Assembly (NCBI RefSeq): GCF_025452195.1
Contig: NZ_CP104973.1
Span: forward strand, 2,215,001-2,279,000
DNA length: 64,000 bases
Reading direction: 5' to 3'
From: Phyllobacterium zundukense
GTDB taxonomy: Bacteria > Pseudomonadota > Alphaproteobacteria > Rhizobiales > Rhizobiaceae
Below, in pieces: positions 50,939-59,126 of this stretch (its first letter is position 1; the number at the start of each line of letters is the position of its first letter). A model generated the notes under the pieces. That model was not told where the DNA came from, did no database searches, and saw nothing but the letters and a program-made list of their open reading frames with translations. The translations under genes were made by a program, and so were the position numbers.

Positions 50939-51558
50939 TGCTGCTCGACTTCGGCGAAACGAGCGCCCGCTGAATGGCACTGCGGGCTGAAGCCAGATTT
51001 GGCATGATCCAGTTGGGCTCCGCGCCGAGGAACCTGTCGAGAAAGGCGATCGCTTGATCTGGAATCTCGCGGACGTTCTCGCGGTACGACCACCATGTGC
51101 GCAGATCGTCCGCGCATGCGTCGATCTTCGGAGTGGTACCGAATTCCTGCTCGCAAATTGCGGCGATCGCGCCGACACAGTAATTGGTGTAGAGGAACCC
51201 TTCGGGCCAGAACGCGATAATCTCCTGCATTTCTGTCAGCTGCGATTCTGCTCTGCTTGGGATGGCTTCGGACCGTTGCTGGTCCTATGGTGATAAGCTC
51301 TTTGAGCACAAGGCCCGCAGCGAAGATGATGAAATCCTTGCGATCAATCTGGGCATAGGACTTTTGTTGTTCAACCGTCTCGACCCAGTTGAGAAAAGCC
51401 TTGGTCAGCCTGGTTTCATCGATGGTAAAATGATAACCATAATGCTCCGCAATCAGCGCGGCATTCTTGCGGAAAGCCATGCGAAACCAACGCAGTTGAC
51501 GAAGCCGGTGCCGTAAATCCGGCATATGGACCAATTCGTCTCTGAACAGAAAATCCAT
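50919..51558 (-). pseudogene. Hypothetical protein, interrupted by one-base frameshift
   Basis: Two minus-strand frames make one protein: 51558-~51270 (MDFLFRDELVHMPDLRHRL... KDFIIFAAGLVLKELI) and ~51270-50919 (SRAESQLTEMQEIIAFWPEGFLYTNYCVGA). Dropping one G of the pair at 51270-51271 (plus strand) joins them as GPATVEAIPSRAESQ, giving about 212 residues. I do not recognise the family; the segment FWPEGFLYTNYCVGAIAA looks conserved. Divergent from the GutM gene. It may be a sequencing error or a true pseudogene. Confidence 0.6.
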
Positions 51559-51644
51559 GCCTTCTCACCTTTAAATTCATTGTATCACGTCATACGCTGT
51601 GATGCAGCACAAGCCAAGTTTTAACAGAACCGAAATCATACATA

Positions 51645-51675
51645 TTGACATTACAAAAAACAAATGTTCTATATT
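51645..51675 (+). promoter_or_regulatory. Putative promoter with shared motif, copy 2 (upstream of the PTS operon)
   Basis: TTGACA at 51645-51650 and a TCTATA-like -10 after 17 bases give a good sigma-70 promoter. The motif acaaatgttctatatt (51660-51675) overlaps the spacer and -10; it matches 46138-46153 at 15 of 16 bases. A repressor bound here would block transcription of the PTS operon. Confidence 0.55.
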
Positions 51676-51728
51676 TTTTCGTTCGATCATAGCATATGTT
51701 TGCGGTCGGGCGTTGGGAGGTTGAAGAC

Positions 51729-52163
51729 ATGGCAATGTGGCAATGGGGATTGCTGGCCCTTGGGATTTTGTGGGCGTTGCAATCACTGGGCGTCTGGTAC
51801 CAGATGCGCCACTACAGCGATGTGATGAAGGGCATCACTTCCAAATACAATGATGGTTTTGTTGGCGCGGGCAATGTTCGCGGCCGTTTTGGCAAAGGCG
51901 TGATCGTTCTCATTCTCGTCACGCCGGACCTCGTGGTTCAGCGTTTTCTCGTGATGAGCGGCAGATCAGTTTTTGCGAAATTCAAGCGGCGCGAGGAGTT
52001 TGAGGGTATCTCATTGAGTGCATTGCGCACCGATCCTGCGATGACGGGTCTGGGGGAGCCGAATATCGCCAAGGCCGCGGAGCGTGCAATCGAACAGATC
52101 GACAAGGCCAGGGCCGAGCCGAAACGGTCCGGTCTAATCGGGATCAAGCCAGTCAACGCATAG
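51729..52163 (+). CDS. gutM: GutM-like glucitol operon protein
   Basis: A 144-residue protein of the glucitol operon activator (GutM/SrlM) family: one N-terminal membrane helix (3-20), then a soluble domain with VRGRFGKGVIVLILVTPDLVVQRFLVMSG. In enterobacteria GutM activates the glucitol PTS operon with SrlR. Here no SrlR is adjacent, and the SorC protein may play that part. GGGAGGTTG precedes the ATG. It leads the PTS operon. Confidence 0.82.
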   Translation: MAMWQWGLLALGILWALQSLGVWYQMRHYSDVMKGITSKYNDGFVGAGNVRGRFGKGVIVLILVTPDLVVQRFLVMSGRSVFAKFKRREEFEGISLSALRTDPAMTGLGEPNIAKAAERAIEQIDKARAEPKRSGLIGIKPVNA

Positions 52164-52204
52164 GGACGACCGTTTGAAAAACGGTCGATAAGGAAGGAGG
52201 GAAC

Positions 52205-52963
52205 ATGTCAATTTTAACAATGCTGGCGCAACATGCGGACATCGCCGCGCACCATATTTCGGTGGCGGGATCGATGGTCTCCGATGCGGCGCTCCACGGC
52301 AAGCAGGCCATCACGCATGCGGGCAACGATCTTGTCGTGCTTGCGCAATCGACGGGAGATATCACCGTCGAGGAATTCAAGGACAAGCTGAAGAACGTCC
52401 AGCAGGAGGAGCAACTCGGCTGGCTGACCAACGTCGGTAAATACTTTATCGGTATCTTCCAGAAGGGCGGCGAGGTTTTCGCCGGATTTGTAACAGGCAT
52501 TATCCCGACGCTTGTCGTGCTGATGACCGCATTCTACGCTTTGACGGAGCTTGTCGGCGAAGAACGCGTGCATGGTATCGCCCGGGGTGCAGGCCGTATC
52601 GCGCTGACGCGCTACACCGTCTTGCCCGTGCTGTCCGTCTTCTTCCTCACGAACCCGATGGCTTATACGTTCGGTTCATTCCTCGAAGAAAAGCACAAGC
52701 CCGCGTTCTACGATGCGGCCGTATCCTATGTGCATCCGCCGCTTGGTCTGTTCCCGCACATTAATCCCGGCGAATATTTCGTCTGGGGCGGTATTCTCGT
52801 CGCGCTTCTCGAACTTGAGAAAAAAGGCGCGGTTCCCGTCGGCTATCACATCAACGTCGCCATCTGGTATGCGCTCGTTGGTCTGGTTGTCATCCTTCTC
52901 AAGGGCATGCTGACCGAGCGTATTACTGCCATCATGGCGCGCCGTCAGGGCATTGAACTTTAA
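52205..52963 (+). CDS. srlA: PTS glucitol/sorbitol-type permease IIC (SrlA-like)
   Basis: A 252-residue IIC-type integral protein of the glucitol PTS family. The typical IIC part begins near residue 75 (GWLTNVGKYFIGIFQKGGEVFAG) and runs through LTELVGEERVHGIARG, RYTVLPVLSVFFLTNPMAYTFG and PGEYFVWGGILVALLELEKKGAVPVGYHI. About 65 residues precede the part that matches E. coli SrlA (187 residues). AAGGAAGGAGG is the ribosome site. It is the channel through which the unknown polyol enters. Confidence 0.9.
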   Translation: MSILTMLAQHADIAAHHISVAGSMVSDAALHGKQAITHAGNDLVVLAQSTGDITVEEFKDKLKNVQQEEQLGWLTNVGKYFIGIFQKGGEVFAGFVTGIIPTLVVLMTAFYALTELVGEERVHGIARGAGRIALTRYTVLPVLSVFFLTNPMAYTFGSFLEEKHKPAFYDAAVSYVHPPLGLFPHINPGEYFVWGGILVALLELEKKGAVPVGYHINVAIWYALVGLVVILLKGMLTERITAIMARRQGIEL

Positions 52964-52984
52964 GTCGGGGCGGGGAGAAGCAAA

Positions 52985-54010
52985 ATGTCAAAGACCTATA
53001 AGGCAGTAAAAATTTCCAGAGGCAGCAATGGTTGGGGCGGCCCCCTGGTCATTCAGCTGACGCCTGAGCGCAACAAGGTCGTGTCCGTCACCGGTGGCGG
53101 CATTCATCCCGTCGCACGCCGCATTGCAGAACTCACGGGCGGAGAGGCGGTTGACGGTTTCAAGGCGCCGCCGGTTGAAGGAGAGATGGGCGTTGTTGTC
53201 GTCGACTGCGGCGGTACGGCCCGCTGCGGTGTTTATCCACGCAAACGTATTCCGACCGTCAATCTGACGCCGGTCGGCCAAGCAGGACCGTTGGCGCAGT
53301 TCATTACTGAGGATATCTACGTTTCAGGCGTGAAAGAGGCCAATATCGAGATGGCTGATGGATCGCAAGCTGCTGCGGTTCCGGGAGCAAGATCGTCCCA
53401 GGACTCGCCGCCCACGCCCGCAGAACTTGCCGCATCCATGGCAAGCCGGACTGCAGCGTCGGACAACGGTGAAGGTGGGTTAATAGGCTTTATTAGCACT
53501 ATCGGCCGAGCTATGGGCCGTGTGGTCGGCATTTTCTTCAATGCCGGTCGCCGTACCATCGATCAGGTCGTGCGCAACGTCCTGCCGTTCATGGCGTTTG
53601 TGACCATGCTGATCGGCTTCATCCTTTATACCGGGATTGGCGATGTGCTGGCGCAACCAATGGGACCGCTTGCCAACAATATCGTCGGTTTGCTGATCCT
53701 ATCAGCCATCTGCGGCCTGCCGTTCCTGTCGCCGATCTTGGGACCAGGTGCAGTTATCGCCCAGGTTATCGGTGTGGCGATTATCGGACCGCAGATTGCC
53801 AACGGCACGATTTCACCGGCAATGGCTCTGCCTGCACTGTTCGCCTATAATACGCAGGTGGGTTGTGACTTTGTTCCGGTTGGTCTGGCGTTGGGTGAAG
53901 CCAAGCCCAAGACGATCGAAATCGGTGTGCCAGCGGTTTTGATCAGTCGCCAGATCATGGGCCCCGTATCGGTCGTCATAGCCTGGATCGTCAGCCTGAT
54001 CGTATTTTGA
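52985..54010 (+). CDS. srlE: PTS glucitol/sorbitol-type IIB-IIC' subunit (SrlE-like)
   Basis: A 341-residue SrlE-like protein: an N-terminal cytoplasmic IIB domain (1-120, VDCGGTARCGVYPRKRIPTVN holds the phosphorylated Cys in its CGG/RCG segment) and a C-terminal membrane part (about 170-341) with GLPFLSPILGPGAVIAQVIG and NTQVGCDFVPVGLALGEAKP. It passes the phosphate from IIA to the sugar. It begins 21 bases after srlA. Confidence 0.9.
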   Translation: MSKTYKAVKISRGSNGWGGPLVIQLTPERNKVVSVTGGGIHPVARRIAELTGGEAVDGFKAPPVEGEMGVVVVDCGGTARCGVYPRKRIPTVNLTPVGQAGPLAQFITEDIYVSGVKEANIEMADGSQAAAVPGARSSQDSPPTPAELAASMASRTAASDNGEGGLIGFISTIGRAMGRVVGIFFNAGRRTIDQVVRNVLPFMAFVTMLIGFILYTGIGDVLAQPMGPLANNIVGLLILSAICGLPFLSPILGPGAVIAQVIGVAIIGPQIANGTISPAMALPALFAYNTQVGCDFVPVGLALGEAKPKTIEIGVPAVLISRQIMGPVSVVIAWIVSLIVF

Positions 54011-54040
54011 GTTCACTAAGAAGAAAAAGAGGTTCGCCAT

Positions 54041-54418
54041 ATGTCAGTCCTATTGAAAACACGGGTAACAGCCGTTGGGCCTGAGGTGGCGGATCTTGCC
54101 GAGGGAGGCGTTGTCATCCTGTTTGCGGATGGCGCGCCGCCTGAGCTTGCAGAAGTTTCGATCCTGCACGCTGTAGAGGGCAAGCCTTCTGACGAGACAC
54201 CGCCAGTGGGGGCCGCAATCCGTATTGGTGACGTATCTGCCAGCATCACGGGTATTGGCGACTATGCCTGGCAGAAGGTCAAAGATATTGGACATGTGGT
54301 GATTACGTTCAATGGGTCCGACCAAGTTGAACGCCCAGGTGAAATTTGCGCATCGGAAGTCGATACGGCTGAATTGGTATCGGCGTTGAAAATTGGAACG
54401 ACGATTACCATCGGGTAA
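54041..54418 (+). CDS. srlB: PTS glucitol/sorbitol-type IIA subunit (SrlB-like)
   Basis: A 125-residue IIA protein of the glucitol family. The His in VSILHAVEG is the probable phosphorylation site; GDVSASITGIGDYAWQKVKDIGHVVITFNG is typical of the family. It accepts phosphate from the HPr domain of the fused enzyme I encoded next and hands it to SrlE. AAGAAAAAGAGG precedes the ATG. Confidence 0.9.
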   Translation: MSVLLKTRVTAVGPEVADLAEGGVVILFADGAPPELAEVSILHAVEGKPSDETPPVGAAIRIGDVSASITGIGDYAWQKVKDIGHVVITFNGSDQVERPGEICASEVDTAELVSALKIGTTITIG

Positions 54419-54441
54419 TGAATTATCGAAGAGAGATTTGA

Positions 54442-56433
54442 ATGGAACGCTCGACAATAGTGCGGGTGCATGACGGATTGCATGCGCGGCCAGCCACCAG
54501 ATTTGTCAAACTCGCAAAGGGTTTCGAATCGGATATCGAGCTGATCAAGGCCGACAAATCCGTCAGTGCAAAGAGTTCCGTGAAGCTGATGCTGCTGGGC
54601 GTCAAAGAAAACGAGACAGTTACCGTAAGGGCGCGTGGTGCGGATGAGATCGAGGCTATCGAGGCACTGATCGGATACCTTGAAGATCCGCATGCAGGCA
54701 CGGCAGAGGAGGAAGGAGCTGAAACAGCATCCGTCGAAGCCGCCTCTGTTCGGCCCAAGGCCTTCTCGGCAAATTCCAACGCCTCAGCCTCGGGCAAATT
54801 GCGCGGGGTCGCCGCCAGCGAAGGCTTTGCCATCGGACCAGCCTTCGGCTTTTTCCCGGGGGAAATCAGACATGAAGACCGCCTGCTCGCAGCGGACGAA
54901 ATACCGGCAGAAACCAGCCGGCTGACCCAAGCTTTTGCGACGGTGCAGCATCGTATGGATATGTCATTGGCCGCGACGGATCTTGCAGAAAGCGACCGTG
55001 GCATTATCGCCGCTCTCAAGGATATTGCCTGTGACGATGAACTCACACAGGCTGCAGAAGCGCTGGTGAGAGAAGGCATGGATGCGATTTCTGCCGTCAT
55101 TGGCGCCACGTCACGAATTGCGGCGGATTTCGCTTCAATGGATGATCCTTACCTCAATGCCCGGGCTGATGACGTAAATGCAGTCGGGCGGCAGATTTGC
55201 CTTGCGCTGCTGGGGCAGGACGATGCCAATCTTGACGCTATTCCTTCCGGTTCAATTCTTATCGCCGACGATATCGGCGCATGGGATCTGGCCCGCGCGC
55301 CATTGAAGCGTATTGCCGGTGTGATATGCGGCCATGGTGGTGCTACATCGCATGTCGCGATCATTGCCCGAGCCCACGGGATCCCTGCGGTTCTCGGGCT
55401 TGGACATTCCGTGCAGGAATTGCAGCAGGTCAAGAGCGTTGCGCTGGATGGCAATAATGGAGATGTCTTCCCCGATCCGGACCAGGTGACGATCGATCGT
55501 TTCCATGTGCAAATCGGCGTAGCCGAAACGGAAAGGCAGGCATTGAAGGCTTATAAGGATATCGTACCGAAACGCGCCGACGGAACGATCATCGAGATCG
55601 CAGCCAATCTCGGCTCACTGGAGGAGATCGAAGCGGCGCAGGAAGCCGGTGCCATGGGCGTTGGGCTATTTCGCACCGAACTGCTCTTCATGCGGCACAT
55701 TCACTTGCCATCTGAAGATTTGCAGACCGAAACCTACACTACGCTTGCCAAAGCGTTCGCGCCATATCCTGTGATTGTCCGCACGCTGGATATCGGCGGC
55801 GACAAGCCGATATCCGGTATTGATTTTCCGGATGAAGAAAATCCGTTTTTGGGCTGGCGCGGTATTCGCATGTGCCTCGACCGTCCGGATGTTTTCAAAC
55901 CGCAATTGCGTGCGCTCCTGCGTGCCGCCGTACATGGCAACATCAAGGTCATGTTGCCGATGGTCTCGGATCTTGGCGAAGTTCGCGCTACGCGCAGCCT
56001 GATCGACGAGTGTGCCGCAGAACTCAAAGCAGAGGGGAGGGACTACGCGAATTTCGACCTTGGTGTCATGGTCGAGACACCAGCAGCCGTCATGATTGCA
56101 CCCATGCTGGCCAAAGAGGTTGCGTTCTTTTCCATCGGTACCAATGATCTGACCCAATACATCATGGCAGCTGATCGCCTCAACCCGACAGTTGCGAAGT
56201 TGAATGACGTGACGCATCCGGCGGTAATGACAGCTATCGAACTTACGGCGAAAGCCGGTGTCGAGGCTGGAATCATGGTCGGTATGTGCGGCGAGGCAGC
56301 TGGCCGCGCTGATCTCATCCCGGCATTCGTCAAAATGGGGCTGACGGAACTCAGCATGAGTCCGGCCTCCATTCAACGCGCAAAGAAATGCGTTTTGGAA
56401 CTAGGGCAAATGGGGAATCAAGAAGGCGAATAG
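54442..56433 (+). CDS. ptsI: HPr-enzyme I fusion of the sugar PTS
   Basis: A 663-residue fusion of both general PTS proteins. Residues 1-85 are HPr (VHDGLHARPATRF with His14; KSSVKLMLLGVK). Residues ~115-663 are enzyme I: active-site His304 in GHGGATSHVAI, GLFRTELLFM, the KPISGIDFPDEENPFLGWRGIR segment, and GTNDLTQYIMAADR near the end. PEP phosphorylates His304, which passes the phosphate to the HPr domain. With this protein the operon is self-sufficient. The last 33 bases overlap the convergent gene. Confidence 0.94.
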   Translation: MERSTIVRVHDGLHARPATRFVKLAKGFESDIELIKADKSVSAKSSVKLMLLGVKENETVTVRARGADEIEAIEALIGYLEDPHAGTAEEEGAETASVEAASVRPKAFSANSNASASGKLRGVAASEGFAIGPAFGFFPGEIRHEDRLLAADEIPAETSRLTQAFATVQHRMDMSLAATDLAESDRGIIAALKDIACDDELTQAAEALVREGMDAISAVIGATSRIAADFASMDDPYLNARADDVNAVGRQICLALLGQDDANLDAIPSGSILIADDIGAWDLARAPLKRIAGVICGHGGATSHVAIIARAHGIPAVLGLGHSVQELQQVKSVALDGNNGDVFPDPDQVTIDRFHVQIGVAETERQALKAYKDIVPKRADGTIIEIAANLGSLEEIEAAQEAGAMGVGLFRTELLFMRHIHLPSEDLQTETYTTLAKAFAPYPVIVRTLDIGGDKPISGIDFPDEENPFLGWRGIRMCLDRPDVFKPQLRALLRAAVHGNIKVMLPMVSDLGEVRATRSLIDECAAELKAEGRDYANFDLGVMVETPAAVMIAPMLAKEVAFFSIGTNDLTQYIMAADRLNPTVAKLNDVTHPAVMTAIELTAKAGVEAGIMVGMCGEAAGRADLIPAFVKMGLTELSMSPASIQRAKKCVLELGQMGNQEGE

Positions 56434-57153
56434 GCCTGACAAGGCTTTCACCTTATCCGGTGCGCCGATTGCCTGATTGAATTTGTCCTCGCGGGCCTGC
56501 AAAGCCAATAACGCGCTCTCGACCAATCTTTCGTCGCCCGGTTCATGATCTGCATAGGTGGCAAGACCGATCGCAAGGGCGATGGCGGAAAAGCACAAAT
56601 ACTGGGTGTCCAGATCCGGCTGCTGTCCGGTATAGCCGGGCAATGGCAAATGGGCCGGTTGATACTGTGATTGCAGCTCGATGGCCAGTCGGGCGCATGC
56701 TTCCGCAATGTCGTTCAGATCGCCATCCTTAGCGCCAGACAACAAAGCCTCGTGGCGGCGAATCACTGTCGCATGCACGGATGCGAATGTTGATTCGTGA
56801 ATGAGCGCATTGCGTGATCCCAAAACGCTCAGGATACGCTTCGTAAGGTAGTAGACGTCGCGCCGGAACAGCGCCTCGCCTTTGCTGGCATCGACGGGAA
56901 AATAGACATCGAGACCACGCGCTTCGATGGTTGTCGAATGGGCAGCCGGATCTTGCGAAACCAGAGAGATCGAAATTGTCTCTGCGGCCGTCAAAGCCTT
57001 GTCCATGACGCGGGCGGCCTTGCCGAACAGAAGATCCGGCAGATCCTGATGAACGGGCTTGCTATCCTGCCGGCTTGCCCTGATCAGGTGGCGTACATCG
57101 CGCAGCCGGTCTTTCAAACTGACGACAATATCGCTTGAAATATCCCGGATCAT
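56401..57153 (-). CDS. Hypothetical 250-residue cytoplasmic protein, PTS-cluster associated
   Basis: A 250-residue soluble protein, no signal peptide or membrane helix, rich in helix-forming segments (KRILSVLGSRNALIHESTFASVH; ARLAIELQSQYQPAHLPLPGY). I recognise no family. It overlaps the 3' end of ptsI by 33 bases on the other strand and starts 155 bases from the divergent SorC regulator gene. It could be a further part of the polyol system or its regulation; this is context only. Confidence 0.7.
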   Translation of the reverse strand: MIRDISSDIVVSLKDRLRDVRHLIRASRQDSKPVHQDLPDLLFGKAARVMDKALTAAETISISLVSQDPAAHSTTIEARGLDVYFPVDASKGEALFRRDVYYLTKRILSVLGSRNALIHESTFASVHATVIRRHEALLSGAKDGDLNDIAEACARLAIELQSQYQPAHLPLPGYTGQQPDLDTQYLCFSAIALAIGLATYADHEPGDERLVESALLALQAREDKFNQAIGAPDKVKALSGLFAFLIPHLP

Positions 57154-57307
57154 GATGGCGTACCTCTGCGCGCAAGTGGATAATCGTTTGTACCTTTTTT
57201 TCTTGGCTTGCTAAACAACATTCTCGTGAGGTGTAGTGTGCAGGTCGCGCCGGCTTTGATGCAGCATTGCTGCTTTGGAGGAACGGGAGCGATCAAAGGG
57301 GGGATGA

Positions 57308-58336
57308 TTGAGCGATCGACGCAAGCGAACGAATGGTACGGCGAAGAGCCTCCAAAAGACTCCTCTGGATGTGGGGCAGCCGGACACCAAGATCAGCCGG
57401 ATGCGTATGCGCGCCGCCTGGATGTACTATATCGAGCAGATGACGCAGAACGAGATAGCCGAAATCCTCGGCGTCGGACGCGTGACCATTGTGCGCATGC
57501 TGGCCGAAGCGCGGGCGCGCAACGAGGTCAAGATCGGAATCCAGGGCTATCTTTCGGACCTCGTCGCACTGGAAAGGCAGGTTGAAAAGCAATTCGGTCT
57601 CGACAAGGTGATCATCGCGCCATTGTCCCATCCGGATAACGACCCGATCCCGGCGATAGCGGCAGCCACCGGAGACTATCTTTCCGGGATCGTCAGCAAT
57701 GGCATGCGCGTCGGCGTCGGTTGGGGGCGGACGCTTCTCAACACCTTGTCCTATCTCGAAGCACGGGCGCTTGAGAACTTTACGGTTATCTCGCTGCTTG
57801 GCGGCATCAGCCAGCCACGGCGGTTCAACCCGGCGGAATTTGCCTGGCAATTCGCACAGTTGTTCCAGGGCGATGGCTATCTCATTCCCGCTCCTGCCAT
57901 GGTGGACAGTATCGAGACCAAAACCGCCTTGATTGAACGCTGCGGCCTCAAAAGCGTGTTCGAGATGGCCGAGGATCTAGACCTCGTGCTTCTGAGTGTA
58001 GGAGCCATCGAAACAGCGTCGAGCACGCCCTATCACATCGGTTTCCTTAATCAGGGACATCAGGCTTCCCTGGCGGAGCGTGGCGCAGTTGGCGATCTTT
58101 TGTTCCATTTTTACGACAAACAGGGCCGGCTGGTGGATCATCCTATCCATGACCTCGTCATGTCCGTTGGCATCGACACGGTGCAACGCGTGCCGGCGCG
58201 GGTATTGACATCTGGCGGCAAGGAAAAGATCAAGGCGCTTTATGGCGCTATGGCGCTCGTTCGTCCGACAGTGTTCATCACCGATGAGGAAAGTGCCCGC
58301 CGCTTGTTGGTGCTTGCCGAACAGGAAAATGGTTGA
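57308..58336 (+). CDS. SorC/DeoR-type sugar-binding transcriptional regulator
   Basis: A 342-residue regulator of the SorC family: N-terminal HTH (MTQNEIAEILGVGRVTIVRMLAEA at about 45-65) and a C-terminal sugar-phosphate-binding domain (90-335) with GVGWGRTL and LLSVGAIETASSTPYH. Family members include SorC, DeoR of B. subtilis, LsrR and EryD, which sense phosphorylated sugars. The start is a TTG at 57308 behind AAAGGGGGGATG; a later Met is possible. It lies at the end of the PTS cluster and is the best candidate to bind the shared motif at 46138 and 51660. Confidence 0.88.
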   Translation: MSDRRKRTNGTAKSLQKTPLDVGQPDTKISRMRMRAAWMYYIEQMTQNEIAEILGVGRVTIVRMLAEARARNEVKIGIQGYLSDLVALERQVEKQFGLDKVIIAPLSHPDNDPIPAIAAATGDYLSGIVSNGMRVGVGWGRTLLNTLSYLEARALENFTVISLLGGISQPRRFNPAEFAWQFAQLFQGDGYLIPAPAMVDSIETKTALIERCGLKSVFEMAEDLDLVLLSVGAIETASSTPYHIGFLNQGHQASLAERGAVGDLLFHFYDKQGRLVDHPIHDLVMSVGIDTVQRVPARVLTSGGKEKIKALYGAMALVRPTVFITDEESARRLLVLAEQENG

Positions 58337-58470
58337 GCTTTGCCTGCAATTTCCGTTGGAAATCAAAACAAGAGCGCCGGGTAATCCAAGTCAGGGATTG
58401 CATTCGCGATTTTTCCCGTTATTGATCGCGGGAGACGCGCGGCCAATTCCACTGCGTCTGATTTCAGGTG

Positions 58471-58547
58471 GGGCCTGTAGCTCAATTGGTTAGAGCCGGC
58501 GGCTCATAACCGCTTGGTTGGGGGTTCGAGTCCCTCCGGGCCCACCA
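58471..58547 (+). tRNA. tRNA with CAT anticodon, probably tRNA-Ile2 (lysidine)
   Basis: A 77-nt cloverleaf including the encoded CCA: acceptor gggcctg/cgggccc, D-loop agctcaattggttagagc, anticodon stem-loop ggcgg-ctcataa-ccgct with anticodon cat, and T-arm ggggttcgagtccct. The cgcttggtt after the anticodon resembles E. coli tRNA-Ile2 rather than elongator Met, so TilS-modified isoleucine is likelier. Not separable from Met with full certainty. Confidence 0.9.
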
Positions 58548-58557
58548 ACAATTTCAA

Positions 58558-58587
58558 AGGCTTGGCGAGAAATCGCTAAGCCTTTTT
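58558..58587 (+). terminator. Terminator after the tRNA
   Basis: Hairpin aggcttggcga-gaaa-tcgctaagcct followed by TTTTT, ten bases after the tRNA. Confidence 0.88.
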
Positions 58588-58617
58588 GTTCATCGGCCCT
58601 CGTGAGGATAAACCGGC

Positions 58618-59016
58618 TCAGACCCGTCTGGCTTCGGACACAGCCGCGATCTCCTTCGAGAACATCACCACCGCGAAGATCAATACGCCAGCGAAAATGA
58701 CTAGTGATCCTATCCCGACGAGCGGTTCCAACTGGCGATTGCCCAGTTCCATGAAGTAGAGCGCCGGCAGCATGACGATCAGACCAAGCGTGTAGACCAC
58801 GTAGTGAACCATAGCCAATCTCTTGACTGCCTTGGATGGATTAAGTGCGTAATAGCCGCCGAAAATGGAACAGGAAACCCAGCCCAAAAGGTTGAGGTGT
58901 GCGTGAGCAGCAACCACCGTATGGTTTCCGGACATGCCCATTTGCAGGCCCATCGCCAGCCCGATGATAAGGCATACGATGGCCGTCTTGAAGAAAAGTT
59001 GAGAAATCTGTGGCAT
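58618..59016 (-). CDS. Small four-helix membrane protein with a HAHLNLLGW motif
   Basis: A 132-residue protein of four membrane helices. The stretch VVAAHAHLNLLGWVSCSIFGG resembles the heme-binding helix region of cbb3-type cytochrome oxidase subunit I, and relatives are annotated as oxidase subunit I-like. It is far too short to be an oxidase. It may bind heme or act as an assembly factor; not known. Located between the tRNA terminator and the sensor kinase. Confidence 0.78.
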   Translation of the reverse strand: MPQISQLFFKTAIVCLIIGLAMGLQMGMSGNHTVVAAHAHLNLLGWVSCSIFGGYYALNPSKAVKRLAMVHYVVYTLGLIVMLPALYFMELGNRQLEPLVGIGSLVIFAGVLIFAVVMFSKEIAAVSEARRV

Positions 59017-59126
59017 TTTTGGCTCCCCCTGAACCAGAATTCAATGATACCGTGCACAATACACGCGAGCGACAGTGGTTTCCAGCAAGCTGCATTAAGC
59101 ATTAAGAATGAGCTTTGTATGCTTGG

